Part shown: positions 10,499 to 19,257 of the stretch, piece after piece
How the letters are laid out: each line of letters begins with the position of its first letter
Position numbering within the stretch: the first letter of the stretch is position 1
DNA from: Acidovorax sp. SRB_14
Lineage (GTDB): Bacteria > Pseudomonadota > Gammaproteobacteria > Burkholderiales > Burkholderiaceae_C
DNA length: 64,000 bases
Direction: 5' to 3'
Assembly (NCBI RefSeq): GCF_012932145.1
Contig: NZ_MWOK01000008.1
Coordinates: 62,001 to 126,000, forward strand
Program-made: the position numbers and the translations under genes
Notes under the pieces: model-generated
Database searches by the model: none
What the model was told of the DNA's origin: nothing
What the model saw: only the letters and a program-made list of their open reading frames with translations

Positions 10499-11677
10499 AT
10501 GCAAAGCCGTTTCACCATAGAGCGCCTGCAGGCACGGATCCTGGACATCCCCACGATCCGGCCACACAAGCTCTCGTTTGGCTCCATCAGCCGCCAGAGT
10601 CCGGTCATCGTGCAGCTGTGGCTCAAGGACGGCGCCTGCGGCTTCGGCGAGGCCGCCACCATCGGCGGCCCCTCGTGGAACGAGGAATCGCCCGAAAGCA
10701 TCCTGCACGCCATCGACAACTACCTGGCCCCCGCCCTCCTTGGCCAGCACGGCGGCGGCTTCGAAGCGGCGCTGGCACGCATGGGCCAGGCCTGCAAGGG
10801 CAATGCCTTCGCCAAGAGCGCCGTCGAGATGGCGCTGATCGATGCCGTCTCGCGCACGCTCGGCCTGCCCGCCTGGCAGCTGCTCGGCGGCAAGGTGCAC
10901 CAGAGCCTGCCCCTGGCCTGGACGCTGGCCAGCGGCGACGTCGAACGCGACCTGCAGGAAGCGCAACTGCGCCTGGAGCAGAAACGCCACCGCATCTTCA
11001 AGATGAAGATCGGCGCACGCGCCCCCGAGGCCGACGTGGCCCACGTCACGCAGATCGCGCGCGGCCTGCAGGGCAAAGCCACGCTCACGGTCGACGTGAA
11101 CCAGGCCTGGGACGGCAACACCGCGCGCCGCTACCTGCCGCAACTGGTCGAGGCCGGCGTGACGTTGATCGAGCAGCCCGTGGCGCAGTGGAATGTCGAA
11201 GCGCTCAAGAACCTCACCGCCACGCTGCACGGCGCCTTCATCATGGCCGACGAGACCGTGTGCACGCCGCAGGACGCCATGATGCTGGCGCGCGAACGGG
11301 CCAGCCACGTCTTCTCGCTCAAGGTGGCCAAGCACGGCGGCCTGCTGCGCACGCGCAAGGTGGCGGCCATTGCCGAGGCGGCCGACATCGGCTGGTACGG
11401 CGGCACGATGCTCGAGACCTCGCTGGGCAGCGCCGCATCGGCGCATGTCTTTTCGACGCTCGGCGCTGCGCACCACGGCTGCGAGCTGTTCGGGCCGCAG
11501 CTGCTGGTCGACGACATCGTCGAGCGGCAGATGCCGATTGTCGATTTCGAACTGCAGCTGCCCGACGGCCCGGGCTTTGGCGTCGAGATCTCGCTGCCCC
11601 AGCTTGAACGCTTCGACCGCGCCCGCCAGGGCCTCACCGCCGTGCACGTCGACATGGCCGCACACACCCCCGTTTAA
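10499..11677 (+). CDS. catB: Muconate cycloisomerase
   Basis: 392 aa. Converts cis,cis-muconate to muconolactone, second step of catechol ortho cleavage. Enolase-superfamily residues are visible: FKMKIGA (catalytic Lys pair), TVDVNQAWD (metal Asp), LIEQPV (metal Glu), MADETV (metal Asp) and SLKVAKHGG (catalytic Lys). First gene of the catB-catC-tctC-catA operon. An 85-bp hairpin-forming element separates it from catC. Confidence 0.95.
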   Translation: MQSRFTIERLQARILDIPTIRPHKLSFGSISRQSPVIVQLWLKDGACGFGEAATIGGPSWNEESPESILHAIDNYLAPALLGQHGGGFEAALARMGQACKGNAFAKSAVEMALIDAVSRTLGLPAWQLLGGKVHQSLPLAWTLASGDVERDLQEAQLRLEQKRHRIFKMKIGARAPEADVAHVTQIARGLQGKATLTVDVNQAWDGNTARRYLPQLVEAGVTLIEQPVAQWNVEALKNLTATLHGAFIMADETVCTPQDAMMLARERASHVFSLKVAKHGGLLRTRKVAAIAEAADIGWYGGTMLETSLGSAASAHVFSTLGAAHHGCELFGPQLLVDDIVERQMPIVDFELQLPDGPGFGVEISLPQLERFDRARQGLTAVHVDMAAHTPV

Positions 11678-11685
11678 TTCCTTTT

Positions 11686-11770
11686 CTAAATCAAGCGTGA
11701 ACGCGAAGGCGAAGCGCAGACAGTACAGACGTACGGCAAGCGAAGCCGACAAAGTGCACGTTTGATTTAG
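11686..11770. repeat. Inverted-repeat element between catB and catC
   Basis: 14-bp arms CTAAATCAAGCGTG (11686-11699) and CACGTTTGATTTAG (11757-11770) differ at one position. Inside lie GCGAAGGCGAAGC and GCAAGCGAAGCC around a central GTAC-AGAC-GTAC. It ends 10 bp before the catC ribosome binding site. It is unrelated to the AGCGCT palindromic element. Confidence 0.75.
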
Positions 11771-11792
11771 CAATGGAACAAGGAGAAAACCG

Positions 11793-12068
11793 ATGCTGTT
11801 TCTAGTTCGTATGGACGTGAACATTCCGCGCGATCTGCCCGTGGAAGAAGCCAATGAGATCAAGGCCCGCGAAAAGGCCTATTCGCAAGACCTGCAGCGC
11901 GACGGCCGCTGGAAGAGCATCTGGCGCGTGGTCGGCGAATACGCCAACTACAGCATCTTCGATGTCTCGTCGAACGACGAGCTGCACCAGCTTCTCCAAG
12001 GCCTGCCGCTGTTCCCGTTCATGAAGATCGACGTGACGCCGCTGGCGACACACCCCTCGGCCATCTGA
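11793..12068 (+). CDS. catC: Muconolactone delta-isomerase
   Basis: 91 aa, the family length. Starts MLFLVRMDVNIPRDLP with the conserved WRVVGEYANYSIFDV and LPLFPFMKIDVTPL blocks. Isomerises muconolactone to 3-oxoadipate enol-lactone; forms a decamer in the cytosol. AGGAGA at 11781 sets the start at 11793. Follows catB after the inverted-repeat element. Confidence 0.96.
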   Translation: MLFLVRMDVNIPRDLPVEEANEIKAREKAYSQDLQRDGRWKSIWRVVGEYANYSIFDVSSNDELHQLLQGLPLFPFMKIDVTPLATHPSAI

Positions 12069-12109
12069 GCCTTTCTGCAACCACTACTACTAGACCAAGA
12101 GACACAACC

Positions 12110-13099
12110 ATGATGACGAAACGACAGACGCTGGCCCTGCTGGCTTCGGGCCTGGCCCTGACCGCCCTCCCCACGGCGCATGCCCAGGCCCCCGCAGACA
12201 ACTGGCCCAGCAAGCCGATCCGCTGGGTCGTGCCCTTCCCGCCGGGCGGCGCCATGGACGCGATCGCGCGCACGCTGGGCGAGAAGGCCGGCAAGGCGCT
12301 GGGCCAGCCCTTCGTCATCGAGAACAAGCCTGGCGCGGGCGGCAACATCGGCGCCGACTACGTGGCCAAGCAGCCCGGCGACGGCTACACGATGATGATC
12401 ACCTCGATCGGCATGGCCACGAACAAGCCGCTGTACGGCAAGCTCAGCTACGACCCCGTCAAGGACTTCGCTCCGGTGAGCCTGCTGGCGGTCGTGCCCA
12501 ACGTGCTGGTCACCAACAACACGCAGCCCCAGGTGAAAACCGTGGCCGACGTGATCGCCGCCGCGCGCAAGGAACCCGGCAAGCTGACCTATGCCTCGGC
12601 CGGCAACGGCACCTCGATCCACCTCGCGGGCGAGGTCTTCACCTCGCTGGCCAAGGTCGAGATGCTGCACATCCCCTACAAGGGCAGCGGCCCGGCCGTG
12701 TCCGACCTGCTGGGCGGCCAGATCAACTACATGTTCGACAGCATCACTTCGGCGCGCCCGCACATCGAGTCGGGCAAGCTGCGCGCCCTCGGCGTGACCA
12801 CGGCCAAGCGGTCGAGCGCCCTGCCCAACGTGCCCACCATCGCCGAAGCCGGCCTGCCAGGCTACGAAGTCTCGCCCTGGTTTGCCGTGTTCATGCCGGC
12901 GGCCACGCCCAAGCCGATCGTCAACAAGCTCAATGCCGCGCTGCTCGCCGCGATGAAAGACCCCGATGTCGCCAAGCGCTTTGAAACCATCGGCGCCGAA
13001 CCCGTGGGCTCGACCCCCGAGGAGATGGCGAAGCACCTGGCGCGCGAATCCGAGCGCTGGAGCAAACTGATCACCGAGCGCGGCATCCGGCTCGACTGA
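12110..13099 (+). CDS. Bug/TctC-family extracytoplasmic solute receptor
   Basis: 329 aa. Signal peptide (KRQTLALLASGLALTALP, cleavage near AHAQA), then the Bug fold with IRWVVPFPPGGAMDAIART, NKPGAGGNIGADYVAK and MLHIPYKGSGPAVSDLLGG. The periplasmic receptor captures small carboxylates or aromatics for a TctAB-type or unknown partner; no TctAB is present nearby. Its place inside the cat operon, between catC and catA, suggests a ligand that feeds catechol metabolism, such as an aromatic acid. Translation could start at the ATG at 12110 or the next codon. Confidence 0.9.
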   Translation: MMTKRQTLALLASGLALTALPTAHAQAPADNWPSKPIRWVVPFPPGGAMDAIARTLGEKAGKALGQPFVIENKPGAGGNIGADYVAKQPGDGYTMMITSIGMATNKPLYGKLSYDPVKDFAPVSLLAVVPNVLVTNNTQPQVKTVADVIAAARKEPGKLTYASAGNGTSIHLAGEVFTSLAKVEMLHIPYKGSGPAVSDLLGGQINYMFDSITSARPHIESGKLRALGVTTAKRSSALPNVPTIAEAGLPGYEVSPWFAVFMPAATPKPIVNKLNAALLAAMKDPDVAKRFETIGAEPVGSTPEEMAKHLARESERWSKLITERGIRLD

Positions 13100-13142
13100 G
13101 CGGACGCCCGGCTCCCTTTTCCACCCACCCAGGAGACTTTCC

Positions 13143-14057
13143 ATGGCCGAATTCACCAAAGAGCAACTGCTCGAACGGGTCAACACGAACCACGGTGCCG
13201 AGGGCAATGCCCGGGTGCGCGCCATCACCGAGCGCATCGTCACCGACCTGTTCCACACCATCGACGAGCTGGACGTGACGGCAGACGAGTTCTGGAAGTC
13301 CATCGCGTGGTTGACCCGCATGGGCCAGACCGGCCAGTTCGGCCTGCTCACGGCGGGCCTGGGGTTCGACCGCCTGCTGGACATCCGCCAGGACGAAGCC
13401 GATCAGAAAGCCGGCCGCGCCGGCGGCACGCCGCGCGCCATCGAAGGCCCGCTGTTCGTCGCTGGCGCGCCGCTGTCGCAGCACGAGGTGCGCCTGGACG
13501 AAGGCGAGCCCGAGGGCGAGGTGTTTGTGATGGAGGGCCAGGTGCTGGACCTCGAAGGCCAACCGGTGGCGGGCGCGCTGATCGACGTGTGGCATGCCAA
13601 CACGCAAGGTGGCTACTCCCACTTCTTCCCCGGCATGAAGCCCTATGAACTGCGCCGCCGCATCCAGGCCGACGCCCAGGGGCACTACCGCTTCCGCAGC
13701 TATCTGCCGCCCGGCTACGCGATTCCGCCGGGCAGCCCCATCGCCGAGCTGTTCACGGCGCTGGGCCGCCACGGCAACCGCCCCGCGCACATCCACTTTT
13801 TGGTGGCGGCACCGGGCCTGCGCACGCTGACCACGCAGGTCAACATTCCGGGCGACACCTACATCGACGACGACTTCGCCTTCGCCACGCGCGACGGCCT
13901 GATCGTCGAACTCGAGAAGAACGTGGCCCCGGTCGGCTACGAATCGCTGGGCGTCACCGCCCCGTTCACGCGCTCGCGCTTCAACTTCGTGATGCAAAAG
14001 GCTGTGAATGAGAACGAAGCCCTGCCGCTGACCCGCATGGAGCGCGTCGCCGGCTGA
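13143..14057 (+). CDS. catA: Catechol 1,2-dioxygenase
   Basis: 304 aa. Intradiol, Fe(III)-dependent; opens catechol to cis,cis-muconate. The N-terminal helical dimer/lipid-binding domain is followed by the beta-sandwich catalytic domain. Iron ligands are seen as Tyr in ANTQGGYSHF, Tyr in GHYRFRSYLPPGY and the two His in RPAHIHF. CAGGAGA at 13131 supports the start. Last gene of the cat operon; a strong terminator follows. Confidence 0.96.
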   Translation: MAEFTKEQLLERVNTNHGAEGNARVRAITERIVTDLFHTIDELDVTADEFWKSIAWLTRMGQTGQFGLLTAGLGFDRLLDIRQDEADQKAGRAGGTPRAIEGPLFVAGAPLSQHEVRLDEGEPEGEVFVMEGQVLDLEGQPVAGALIDVWHANTQGGYSHFFPGMKPYELRRRIQADAQGHYRFRSYLPPGYAIPPGSPIAELFTALGRHGNRPAHIHFLVAAPGLRTLTTQVNIPGDTYIDDDFAFATRDGLIVELEKNVAPVGYESLGVTAPFTRSRFNFVMQKAVNENEALPLTRMERVAG

Positions 14058-14106
14058 GCGCCTGCACACCACGGCCGCGGGAACCGCACCTGCCTACCTG
14101 CCGAAC

Positions 14107-14137
14107 AGCCACCTTCCCCCGAAGGTGGCTTTTTTTC
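14107..14137 (+). terminator. Rho-independent terminator after catA
   Basis: Perfect 10-bp stem AGCCACCTTC/GAAGGTGGCT with loop CCCC followed by a T-run at 14130-14136. Confidence 0.93.
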
Positions 14138-14152
14138 GTTGATGCTCCTCAT

Positions 14153-14206
14153 TCAATAGCTGGCAGCGCTTACCCATCAAGCGTTTTGGGCATAAAACAC
14201 TTGAAA
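14153..14206 (+). repeat. Palindromic element, degenerate intergenic copy
   Basis: AATAGCTGGCAGCGCTT then CAAGCGTTTTGGGC. The left arm is well conserved and the right arm has decayed. It lies between the catA terminator and the first IclR gene, at the left edge of the catabolic island. Confidence 0.6.
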
Positions 14207-14254
14207 CCAATACCCCGCCTGGCCTGACCGGTGTGCCAGAGGCCGTCGGAGGCC

Positions 14255-15049
14255 TTATCCGATTTGCCTTGCCAGCGCCTGGAGCTCAGGGGCCACATCC
14301 CGCCGCAGCCAGTCCACATCCAACGCCCGGCCCTGAAACGTGCAGCTCAGTGCGGCCACTTCGAGGTTGTTGACACGGCCCAGGGGAACCGCCACCGCCT
14401 GCACGTCGGGCATCACTTCGCCCAAGGCGGTGCAACAGCCGAAGTGCGCATAGTCACGCAGGCTCTCCAACACCTTCGGGCCATAGCGCGACCACTGCGC
14501 GGGGTCCTTGATCTGCACCTGGTTGAGCAGGGCTTCGCGCGCTGCGGGGGTGCAACCCTGCAGGTAGGCCCGGCCGACTGCGGTGCCCAGAAGCGGATGG
14601 GCACTGCCCACATCGTGGGAATAGACAGCACGGTCAGACACCCGGATCACTTCGAGGTAGACCATGGACAGGCGGTCGCGGATGGCGACGGACACATTGC
14701 AACTGTGGCTTTTGGCCAGCTTCATCATCAATGGACGCGCCGCGCGGCGGAACGTGAACTGGGCCAGCAGCGGGTACCCGACGGACAGCGTCGCGGAACC
14801 GAGGCGGTATTTTCCGTAGTACTCGGTGGCGGTCAGATAGCCCAGGCACATCAACGTATAGGTGAGCCGCGACACCGTGGCCTTGGGCAGGTGCAGCATC
14901 TGCGCCAATTCGCTGTTGCCCAGGATGGGCCTTTCGGGCGAAAAGCAATGCAGCAGTTCCAGCCCGCGCGCCAGGGTCGTCGCGAATTGCTTGTCGCCCG
15001 CAAACTCCTCTAGTCCAACCGGTACCCGCCGACTGATGGTGTTTTCCAT
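14255..15049 (-). CDS. IclR-family regulator 1
   Basis: 264 aa. Winged-helix N-terminal domain (ELAQMLHLPKATVSRLTYTL, about residues 45-65) and C-terminal effector domain with SVAIRDRLSMVYLEVIR and HPLLGTAVGRAYL. The start MENTISRRVPVGLEEF at 15049 avoids running into the divergent oxygenase gene. It probably controls the carotenoid-oxygenase operon that starts 107 bp away on the other strand; a dyad at 15064-15085 is a candidate operator. Confidence 0.87.
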   Translation of the reverse strand: MENTISRRVPVGLEEFAGDKQFATTLARGLELLHCFSPERPILGNSELAQMLHLPKATVSRLTYTLMCLGYLTATEYYGKYRLGSATLSVGYPLLAQFTFRRAARPLMMKLAKSHSCNVSVAIRDRLSMVYLEVIRVSDRAVYSHDVGSAHPLLGTAVGRAYLQGCTPAAREALLNQVQIKDPAQWSRYGPKVLESLRDYAHFGCCTALGEVMPDVQAVAVPLGRVNNLEVAALSCTFQGRALDVDWLRRDVAPELQALARQIG

Positions 15050-15063
15050 AGGTTCTGAAATAG

Positions 15064-15085
15064 CGATATCAAATGTGGAATATCG
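15064..15085. promoter_or_regulatory. Candidate IclR operator
   Basis: Inverted repeat CGATAT (15064-15069) and ATATCG (15080-15085) with a 10-bp spacer, in an AT-rich divergent gap 15 bp from the regulator start. Confidence 0.35.
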
Positions 15086-15155
15086 AAATATTAAGGCGGT
15101 TCTGAAGGCGCAGCTCCTACATTCGTTCAACGCTTCCCTGATGGAGCGCAAAAGG

Positions 15156-16613
15156 ATGACGAACGTGGGTGCTATCACAACAGAACTGCCGGTGCACGAC
15201 ATTCCCGCGCTCAACGGCAACAACGCTCCGATTCAACAGGAAGACGTCTGGGACGATTTGCCGGTGATCGGCAAGGTGCCGGAGGACATGAACGGGCTGT
15301 ACGTCCGCAACGGACCGAATGCCTACTTTCCCCCGACCTGGCGCTACCACGCGTACGACGGTGACGGCATGCTGCACGCCGTGCGCTTTGCCAAGGGCAG
15401 CGTGACCTACCGCAACAAGTGGATCTACACCGATGGACTGCGCGAGGAACAGGACGCAGGCGCACCGCTGTGGAAAGGCATCAAGGAGCCGCCGCGCAGC
15501 GACAGGCCGGATGCCCCGCTGAAGAATACCGCCAACACCGACGTGAAATACCATGCCGGCCACCTGCTGACCATGTGGTACCGGTCCGGCCTGCCCTATG
15601 CCGTCGATCCACACACCCTCGACACCGTGGGCCCTGAGACCTACGGGGGAGCGATCCAGCGCCTGTCGGCGCATTCGCGTCCGGACGAACACACGGGCGA
15701 GCTGATGTTCTTCGATTACGACACCAAGCCGCCGTACATGCGCTACGGCGTCGTCGGGCCCGACAGGCAATTGCGCCATGCCATCGACGTGCCGTTGGAC
15801 CAGCCCGGGTTGCCGCACGACATGGCGATCACCGACAACTATTCCATCCTGCACGACTTTCCGCTGCGCCCCGACCCGCAAGCGTTGGCGTCGGGCCGCT
15901 ATAAGGTGCGCTTCTTTGCCGACCAGCCGTCGCGGTTTGGCGTGGTTCCGCGCCATGGCCGTGCCGAGCAGATCCAGTGGTTTGAAGCCAAGCCCACCTA
16001 CATGCTCCACGTGGTGAACGCCTGGGAGGAGGGCCGGGAAGTCGTGATGGTGGGAACGCCGTACCGCGTGCATGCGCGCGAGAGCGGCGAACCCGATGCC
16101 GAACGGCTGGAAAAAACCATCCACCAACGCCAGCGCGACTTTCAGCTCTATGAGTGGCGCTTTGATTTGCAGACAGGCAAGACCTGCGAGCGCGTCATCG
16201 ACGACGTCCTCAACACCGAGTTTCCGGTGATCAACAGCGCCTACCAAGGCCGCAAGAACCGCTGGTCGTACCACGTGGTCTTCCCGCAGGGAGGGCGTGA
16301 AGAGCCACGCTTCCCCGGCCTGGTGAAGTACGACCTGGAGACCGGCGGCTACGTGGCCTACAGCGCGGGCCCGCAGTTCTTCTACAACGAGGCAGGCTTT
16401 GCCCCCCGCGACAACGCGACGTCGGAGGACGATGGGTACCTCGTCATGTTTGTCTGGAACCCCCACAGCGAGCAGTCCGAGATCCAGATCTTTGATGCCA
16501 AAGACGCCCGAATGGCCAACGGCCCGGTGGCTCGGGTGCTCCTGCCACGGCGGGTTCCGCACGGATTCCATGCCACGTACGTGAGCCAGGCAACTCTTGA
16601 CAAATGGAAGTAA
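15156..16613 (+). CDS. Carotenoid-oxygenase-family dioxygenase 1 (lignostilbene dioxygenase-like)
   Basis: 485 aa. Fe(II)-dependent C=C cleaving oxygenase with a seven-bladed propeller. The four iron histidines are visible in DVKYHAGHLLTMWY, GLPHDMAIT, YMLHVVNAWEEG and VPHGFHATYV. The early family block AYDGDGMLHAVRFAKG is intact. In bacteria the family includes lignostilbene, isoeugenol and apocarotenoid cleaving enzymes; the substrate is not readable. Start: GGAG at 15143 lies 9 nt before the ATG at 15156, although an ATG at 15141 is also in frame. It heads a five-gene plus-strand operon. Confidence 0.88.
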   Translation: MTNVGAITTELPVHDIPALNGNNAPIQQEDVWDDLPVIGKVPEDMNGLYVRNGPNAYFPPTWRYHAYDGDGMLHAVRFAKGSVTYRNKWIYTDGLREEQDAGAPLWKGIKEPPRSDRPDAPLKNTANTDVKYHAGHLLTMWYRSGLPYAVDPHTLDTVGPETYGGAIQRLSAHSRPDEHTGELMFFDYDTKPPYMRYGVVGPDRQLRHAIDVPLDQPGLPHDMAITDNYSILHDFPLRPDPQALASGRYKVRFFADQPSRFGVVPRHGRAEQIQWFEAKPTYMLHVVNAWEEGREVVMVGTPYRVHARESGEPDAERLEKTIHQRQRDFQLYEWRFDLQTGKTCERVIDDVLNTEFPVINSAYQGRKNRWSYHVVFPQGGREEPRFPGLVKYDLETGGYVAYSAGPQFFYNEAGFAPRDNATSEDDGYLVMFVWNPHSEQSEIQIFDAKDARMANGPVARVLLPRRVPHGFHATYVSQATLDKWK

Positions 16614-16616
16614 ATA

Positions 16617-18389
16617 ATGATCTTGGTAAGCCAGAAATCCATCGATGAGTACATGTCCAAAGGCTGGTGGGGCACGTTGACGCTTGGTGAGCATTTCCTC
16701 GATATGGCGGCAAAAAACGGCGCGGCATTTGCCGTGGCCGATCCGCCGAATCGCACCGAGCTTTTCGGTGGCGCGCCCCAAAACTGGAGCTGGGGCGCGC
16801 TGTGCGAGCAAGTCGGAGCCTTGTGTGCCGTGCTCCACGCGCAAGGGGTCGGCAAAGACGATGTGATCGTCGTGCAGCTTCCCAACTGCGTTCAGTTGCA
16901 TGCGATTTACCTGGCCTGCGCGGTCAGCGGTGTCGTGGTCTCGCCGGTGCCGATGCAGTACCGGGCGCATGAGCTCGTGCATGTCGCCACAAGCACCGCG
17001 GCAAAAGGCGTCATCACGACGCAGCGGCTGGGCAAGTACCAGGCAGCGCATGAAATCGCACTGATGAAACCGCTGCTGCCCTCGGTGCAATGGGTGTGGT
17101 CCTATGGCGATGCCTCCGGTCAGCCCCTGCCCGAGGGCGTGCAAGACCTCGACATCCTGCTGCTGCAGGCGCCCGCATGGGACGACGATGGCATGCGTGC
17201 GCACATGGCGCGCATCGCTCTCACCGCCAACGACGTGTTCACCATTTGCTGGACTTCGGGCACCGAAGCGCGCTCCAAGGGCGTGCCGCGCAGCCACAAC
17301 GAATGGCTGCTGGTCGGCACGTCGGTCATCGATGCCGGCCAAATGCAGCCCGGCGCACAGATGGTGATTCCGTTCCCATTTGTGAACATGGCCGGCATTT
17401 CCACCAGCCTCATCGTCTGGCTGTTGACGGGTGGCGGTCTGCACCACCACCACCCCTTCGACCTCAAGGTGTTCATCGGGCAGCTTCAAGACAACCCGAC
17501 CGATTACACCGTTGCCGCCCCCGCGGTGTTGAGCATGCTCCTCAAAACCCCGGAGCTGCTCGATGGGGTGGACCTGAGCCGCCTCAAGCGCATTGGCTCC
17601 GGTGGTGGTCCGTTGGCTCCGTGGTTGGTGGAGCAGTTTGCTGCGCGCTTCGGCATCGAAGTCATCAACTATTTCGGCTCCAACGAGGGCGCTGCACTGT
17701 CGTCCACGCCCCAGGACATCCCCAACCAGCAACACCGCGCCAACTACTTTCCGCGCCTTGGCATCGACGGCTTCGCCTGGAAGGCGGTTCATGCGAACAA
17801 GGTCACCACGCGCCTGGTCGACGTGGACAGCGGAGAGGAAATCCGTGCGCCGGGCAAGGTGGGTGAACTGCGGTTCAAGGGACCGATGGTGTTCTCCGGC
17901 TACTTCAACAGCCCTGAGCTCACCGTGAATGCGTTCGATGAACTCGGCTTCTACAAGACGGGCGATCTCTTTGACATCGCGGGCGACCGTGGGCAGTACT
18001 ACCGTTTTGCAGGGCGCAGCAAGGACATCGTGGTGCGGGGCGGCATGAACATTTCATGCGAGGAAGTCGAAAGCCTGCTGCTGTCGCACCCCAAGGTGCG
18101 CGAGGTCGCCGTGATCGGATGGCCCGACGACGTACTCGGAGAGAAAGTCTGTGCCGTCGTGGTGCCCAGGGATGCGACGCAGGCCCTTGAACTGGATGAG
18201 CTGGTGGCCTATCTCAAGAACGTGGGCAAGGTGGCTGCGTTCAAGCTGCCTGAACGCATCGAGACGATCGGCGAACTGCCCCGCAATCCCGTGGGCAAGG
18301 TGCTCAAGCGCGTATTGCGGGAGCGGATGCAGGCGCCCTCCACCGCAACAGCTGCCACGGGCTGCGTGGCCCACCGAGCGAAGGACTGA
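16617..18389 (+). CDS. AMP-forming acyl/aryl-CoA ligase
   Basis: 590 aa, ANL superfamily. Activates a carboxylic acid as acyl-AMP and then acyl-CoA. Motifs: P-loop variant CWTSGTEARSKGVPRSHNEW (Glu-Ala-Arg replaces the common TG-P), NYFGSNEG (A5), FYKTGDLF (A7), FAGRSKDIVVRGGMNIS (A8) and NPVGKVLKRVLR with the catalytic lysine (A10). The PRSHNE stretch recalls aryl-acid ligases such as EntE. Begins 3 bp after the oxygenase stop. It would activate an acid derived from the cleavage product. Confidence 0.9.
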   Translation: MILVSQKSIDEYMSKGWWGTLTLGEHFLDMAAKNGAAFAVADPPNRTELFGGAPQNWSWGALCEQVGALCAVLHAQGVGKDDVIVVQLPNCVQLHAIYLACAVSGVVVSPVPMQYRAHELVHVATSTAAKGVITTQRLGKYQAAHEIALMKPLLPSVQWVWSYGDASGQPLPEGVQDLDILLLQAPAWDDDGMRAHMARIALTANDVFTICWTSGTEARSKGVPRSHNEWLLVGTSVIDAGQMQPGAQMVIPFPFVNMAGISTSLIVWLLTGGGLHHHHPFDLKVFIGQLQDNPTDYTVAAPAVLSMLLKTPELLDGVDLSRLKRIGSGGGPLAPWLVEQFAARFGIEVINYFGSNEGAALSSTPQDIPNQQHRANYFPRLGIDGFAWKAVHANKVTTRLVDVDSGEEIRAPGKVGELRFKGPMVFSGYFNSPELTVNAFDELGFYKTGDLFDIAGDRGQYYRFAGRSKDIVVRGGMNISCEEVESLLLSHPKVREVAVIGWPDDVLGEKVCAVVVPRDATQALELDELVAYLKNVGKVAAFKLPERIETIGELPRNPVGKVLKRVLRERMQAPSTATAATGCVAHRAKD

Positions 18390-18391
18390 GC

Positions 18392-19237
18392 GTGGCATCT
18401 TCTCTCCACACCCCGACGGCGGCTGGACAGGTGGCCCTGGTGTTGATCCCGGGCATGTTGAACACCACGGTCATCTGGCACGGCGTGGTCGCTCGGCTCC
18501 AGGAAACCCTCGGCGAGACTGCGCGCATCCATGTTGTCGACGTGACCGTGCAATCCACCACGGTGGACATGGCCAGCGATGCCTGGCAATGCGTGCAGGA
18601 TTTGCCGGCGGCAACGCCGTGCTTTGTGGCAGGCTTTTCGATGGGCGGCTATGTCGCTCTGGAAATGCTGGCCGACCAGCGCAGGCCGCTGGCAGGCGCA
18701 TGGCTGGTGTCGACCTCTGCCCGCCCGGAAAGCGCCAGCACGGCGCCGTTCCGCGAGCAGGCCATCGCCGCTCTGGCAGCCGATTTCGAAGCGGCCATTC
18801 AAGGCACTGCGCGCTACGGCACCTATGGACGAGAGGCTGAACAGCTCGAGCCGCTGCTGCAGATGATGCGCGAGGTGGGCAGTGCAACCGCCATCCGCCA
18901 AACCCGCGCCATCATGCAGCGCCGCGATCTGCGCGAGCGGATCAGGGCGCTGTCGCTGCCCGTGCAGGTGCTCTGCGGCGAAGACGATCGCATCACGCCC
19001 AAAAAGCTGTCCGAAGAGCTTGCGGCACTGATCCCCGGCGCCACGCTGCAACTGGTGCCGCACGCAGGGCACATGCTTCCCTGGGAGCAGCCGGACCTCA
19101 TCGCCGATGCGATTGGCCGCGCCCTCGCCGTTTCAGCGAAGAAGGGGGCCGGGGCATGGGATGTGCAGGTCCACTCCAGCCCCGCGATGGCGTCGGATGC
19201 AATGCCTGCTGCAGGCTTCGCAGCGCCCCAACCTTGA
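18392..19237 (+). CDS. Alpha/beta hydrolase of the catabolic operon
   Basis: 281 aa with GTG start at 18392, 2 bp after the ligase stop. Nucleophile elbow FVAGFSMGGYVALEML (about residue 80), acid VLCGEDDRITPKK and histidine HAGHMLPWEQPDLI complete the triad. LVLIPGMLNTTVIWHGV forms the oxyanion-hole region. It could hydrolyse an ester, lactone, CoA thioester or ring-cleavage product. An unusual ~35-residue low-complexity tail follows the fold. Confidence 0.85.
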   Translation: MASSLHTPTAAGQVALVLIPGMLNTTVIWHGVVARLQETLGETARIHVVDVTVQSTTVDMASDAWQCVQDLPAATPCFVAGFSMGGYVALEMLADQRRPLAGAWLVSTSARPESASTAPFREQAIAALAADFEAAIQGTARYGTYGREAEQLEPLLQMMREVGSATAIRQTRAIMQRRDLRERIRALSLPVQVLCGEDDRITPKKLSEELAALIPGATLQLVPHAGHMLPWEQPDLIADAIGRALAVSAKKGAGAWDVQVHSSPAMASDAMPAAGFAAPQP

Positions 19238-19257
19238 CCCCACCGGACACCACTGCC

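Noticed and set aside
15117-17792. Minus-strand open frame of 891 codons under the first oxygenase and ligase
   Set aside because: Antisense to two genes with complete family motifs; composition is Val/His/Arg-rich and no domain is seen.
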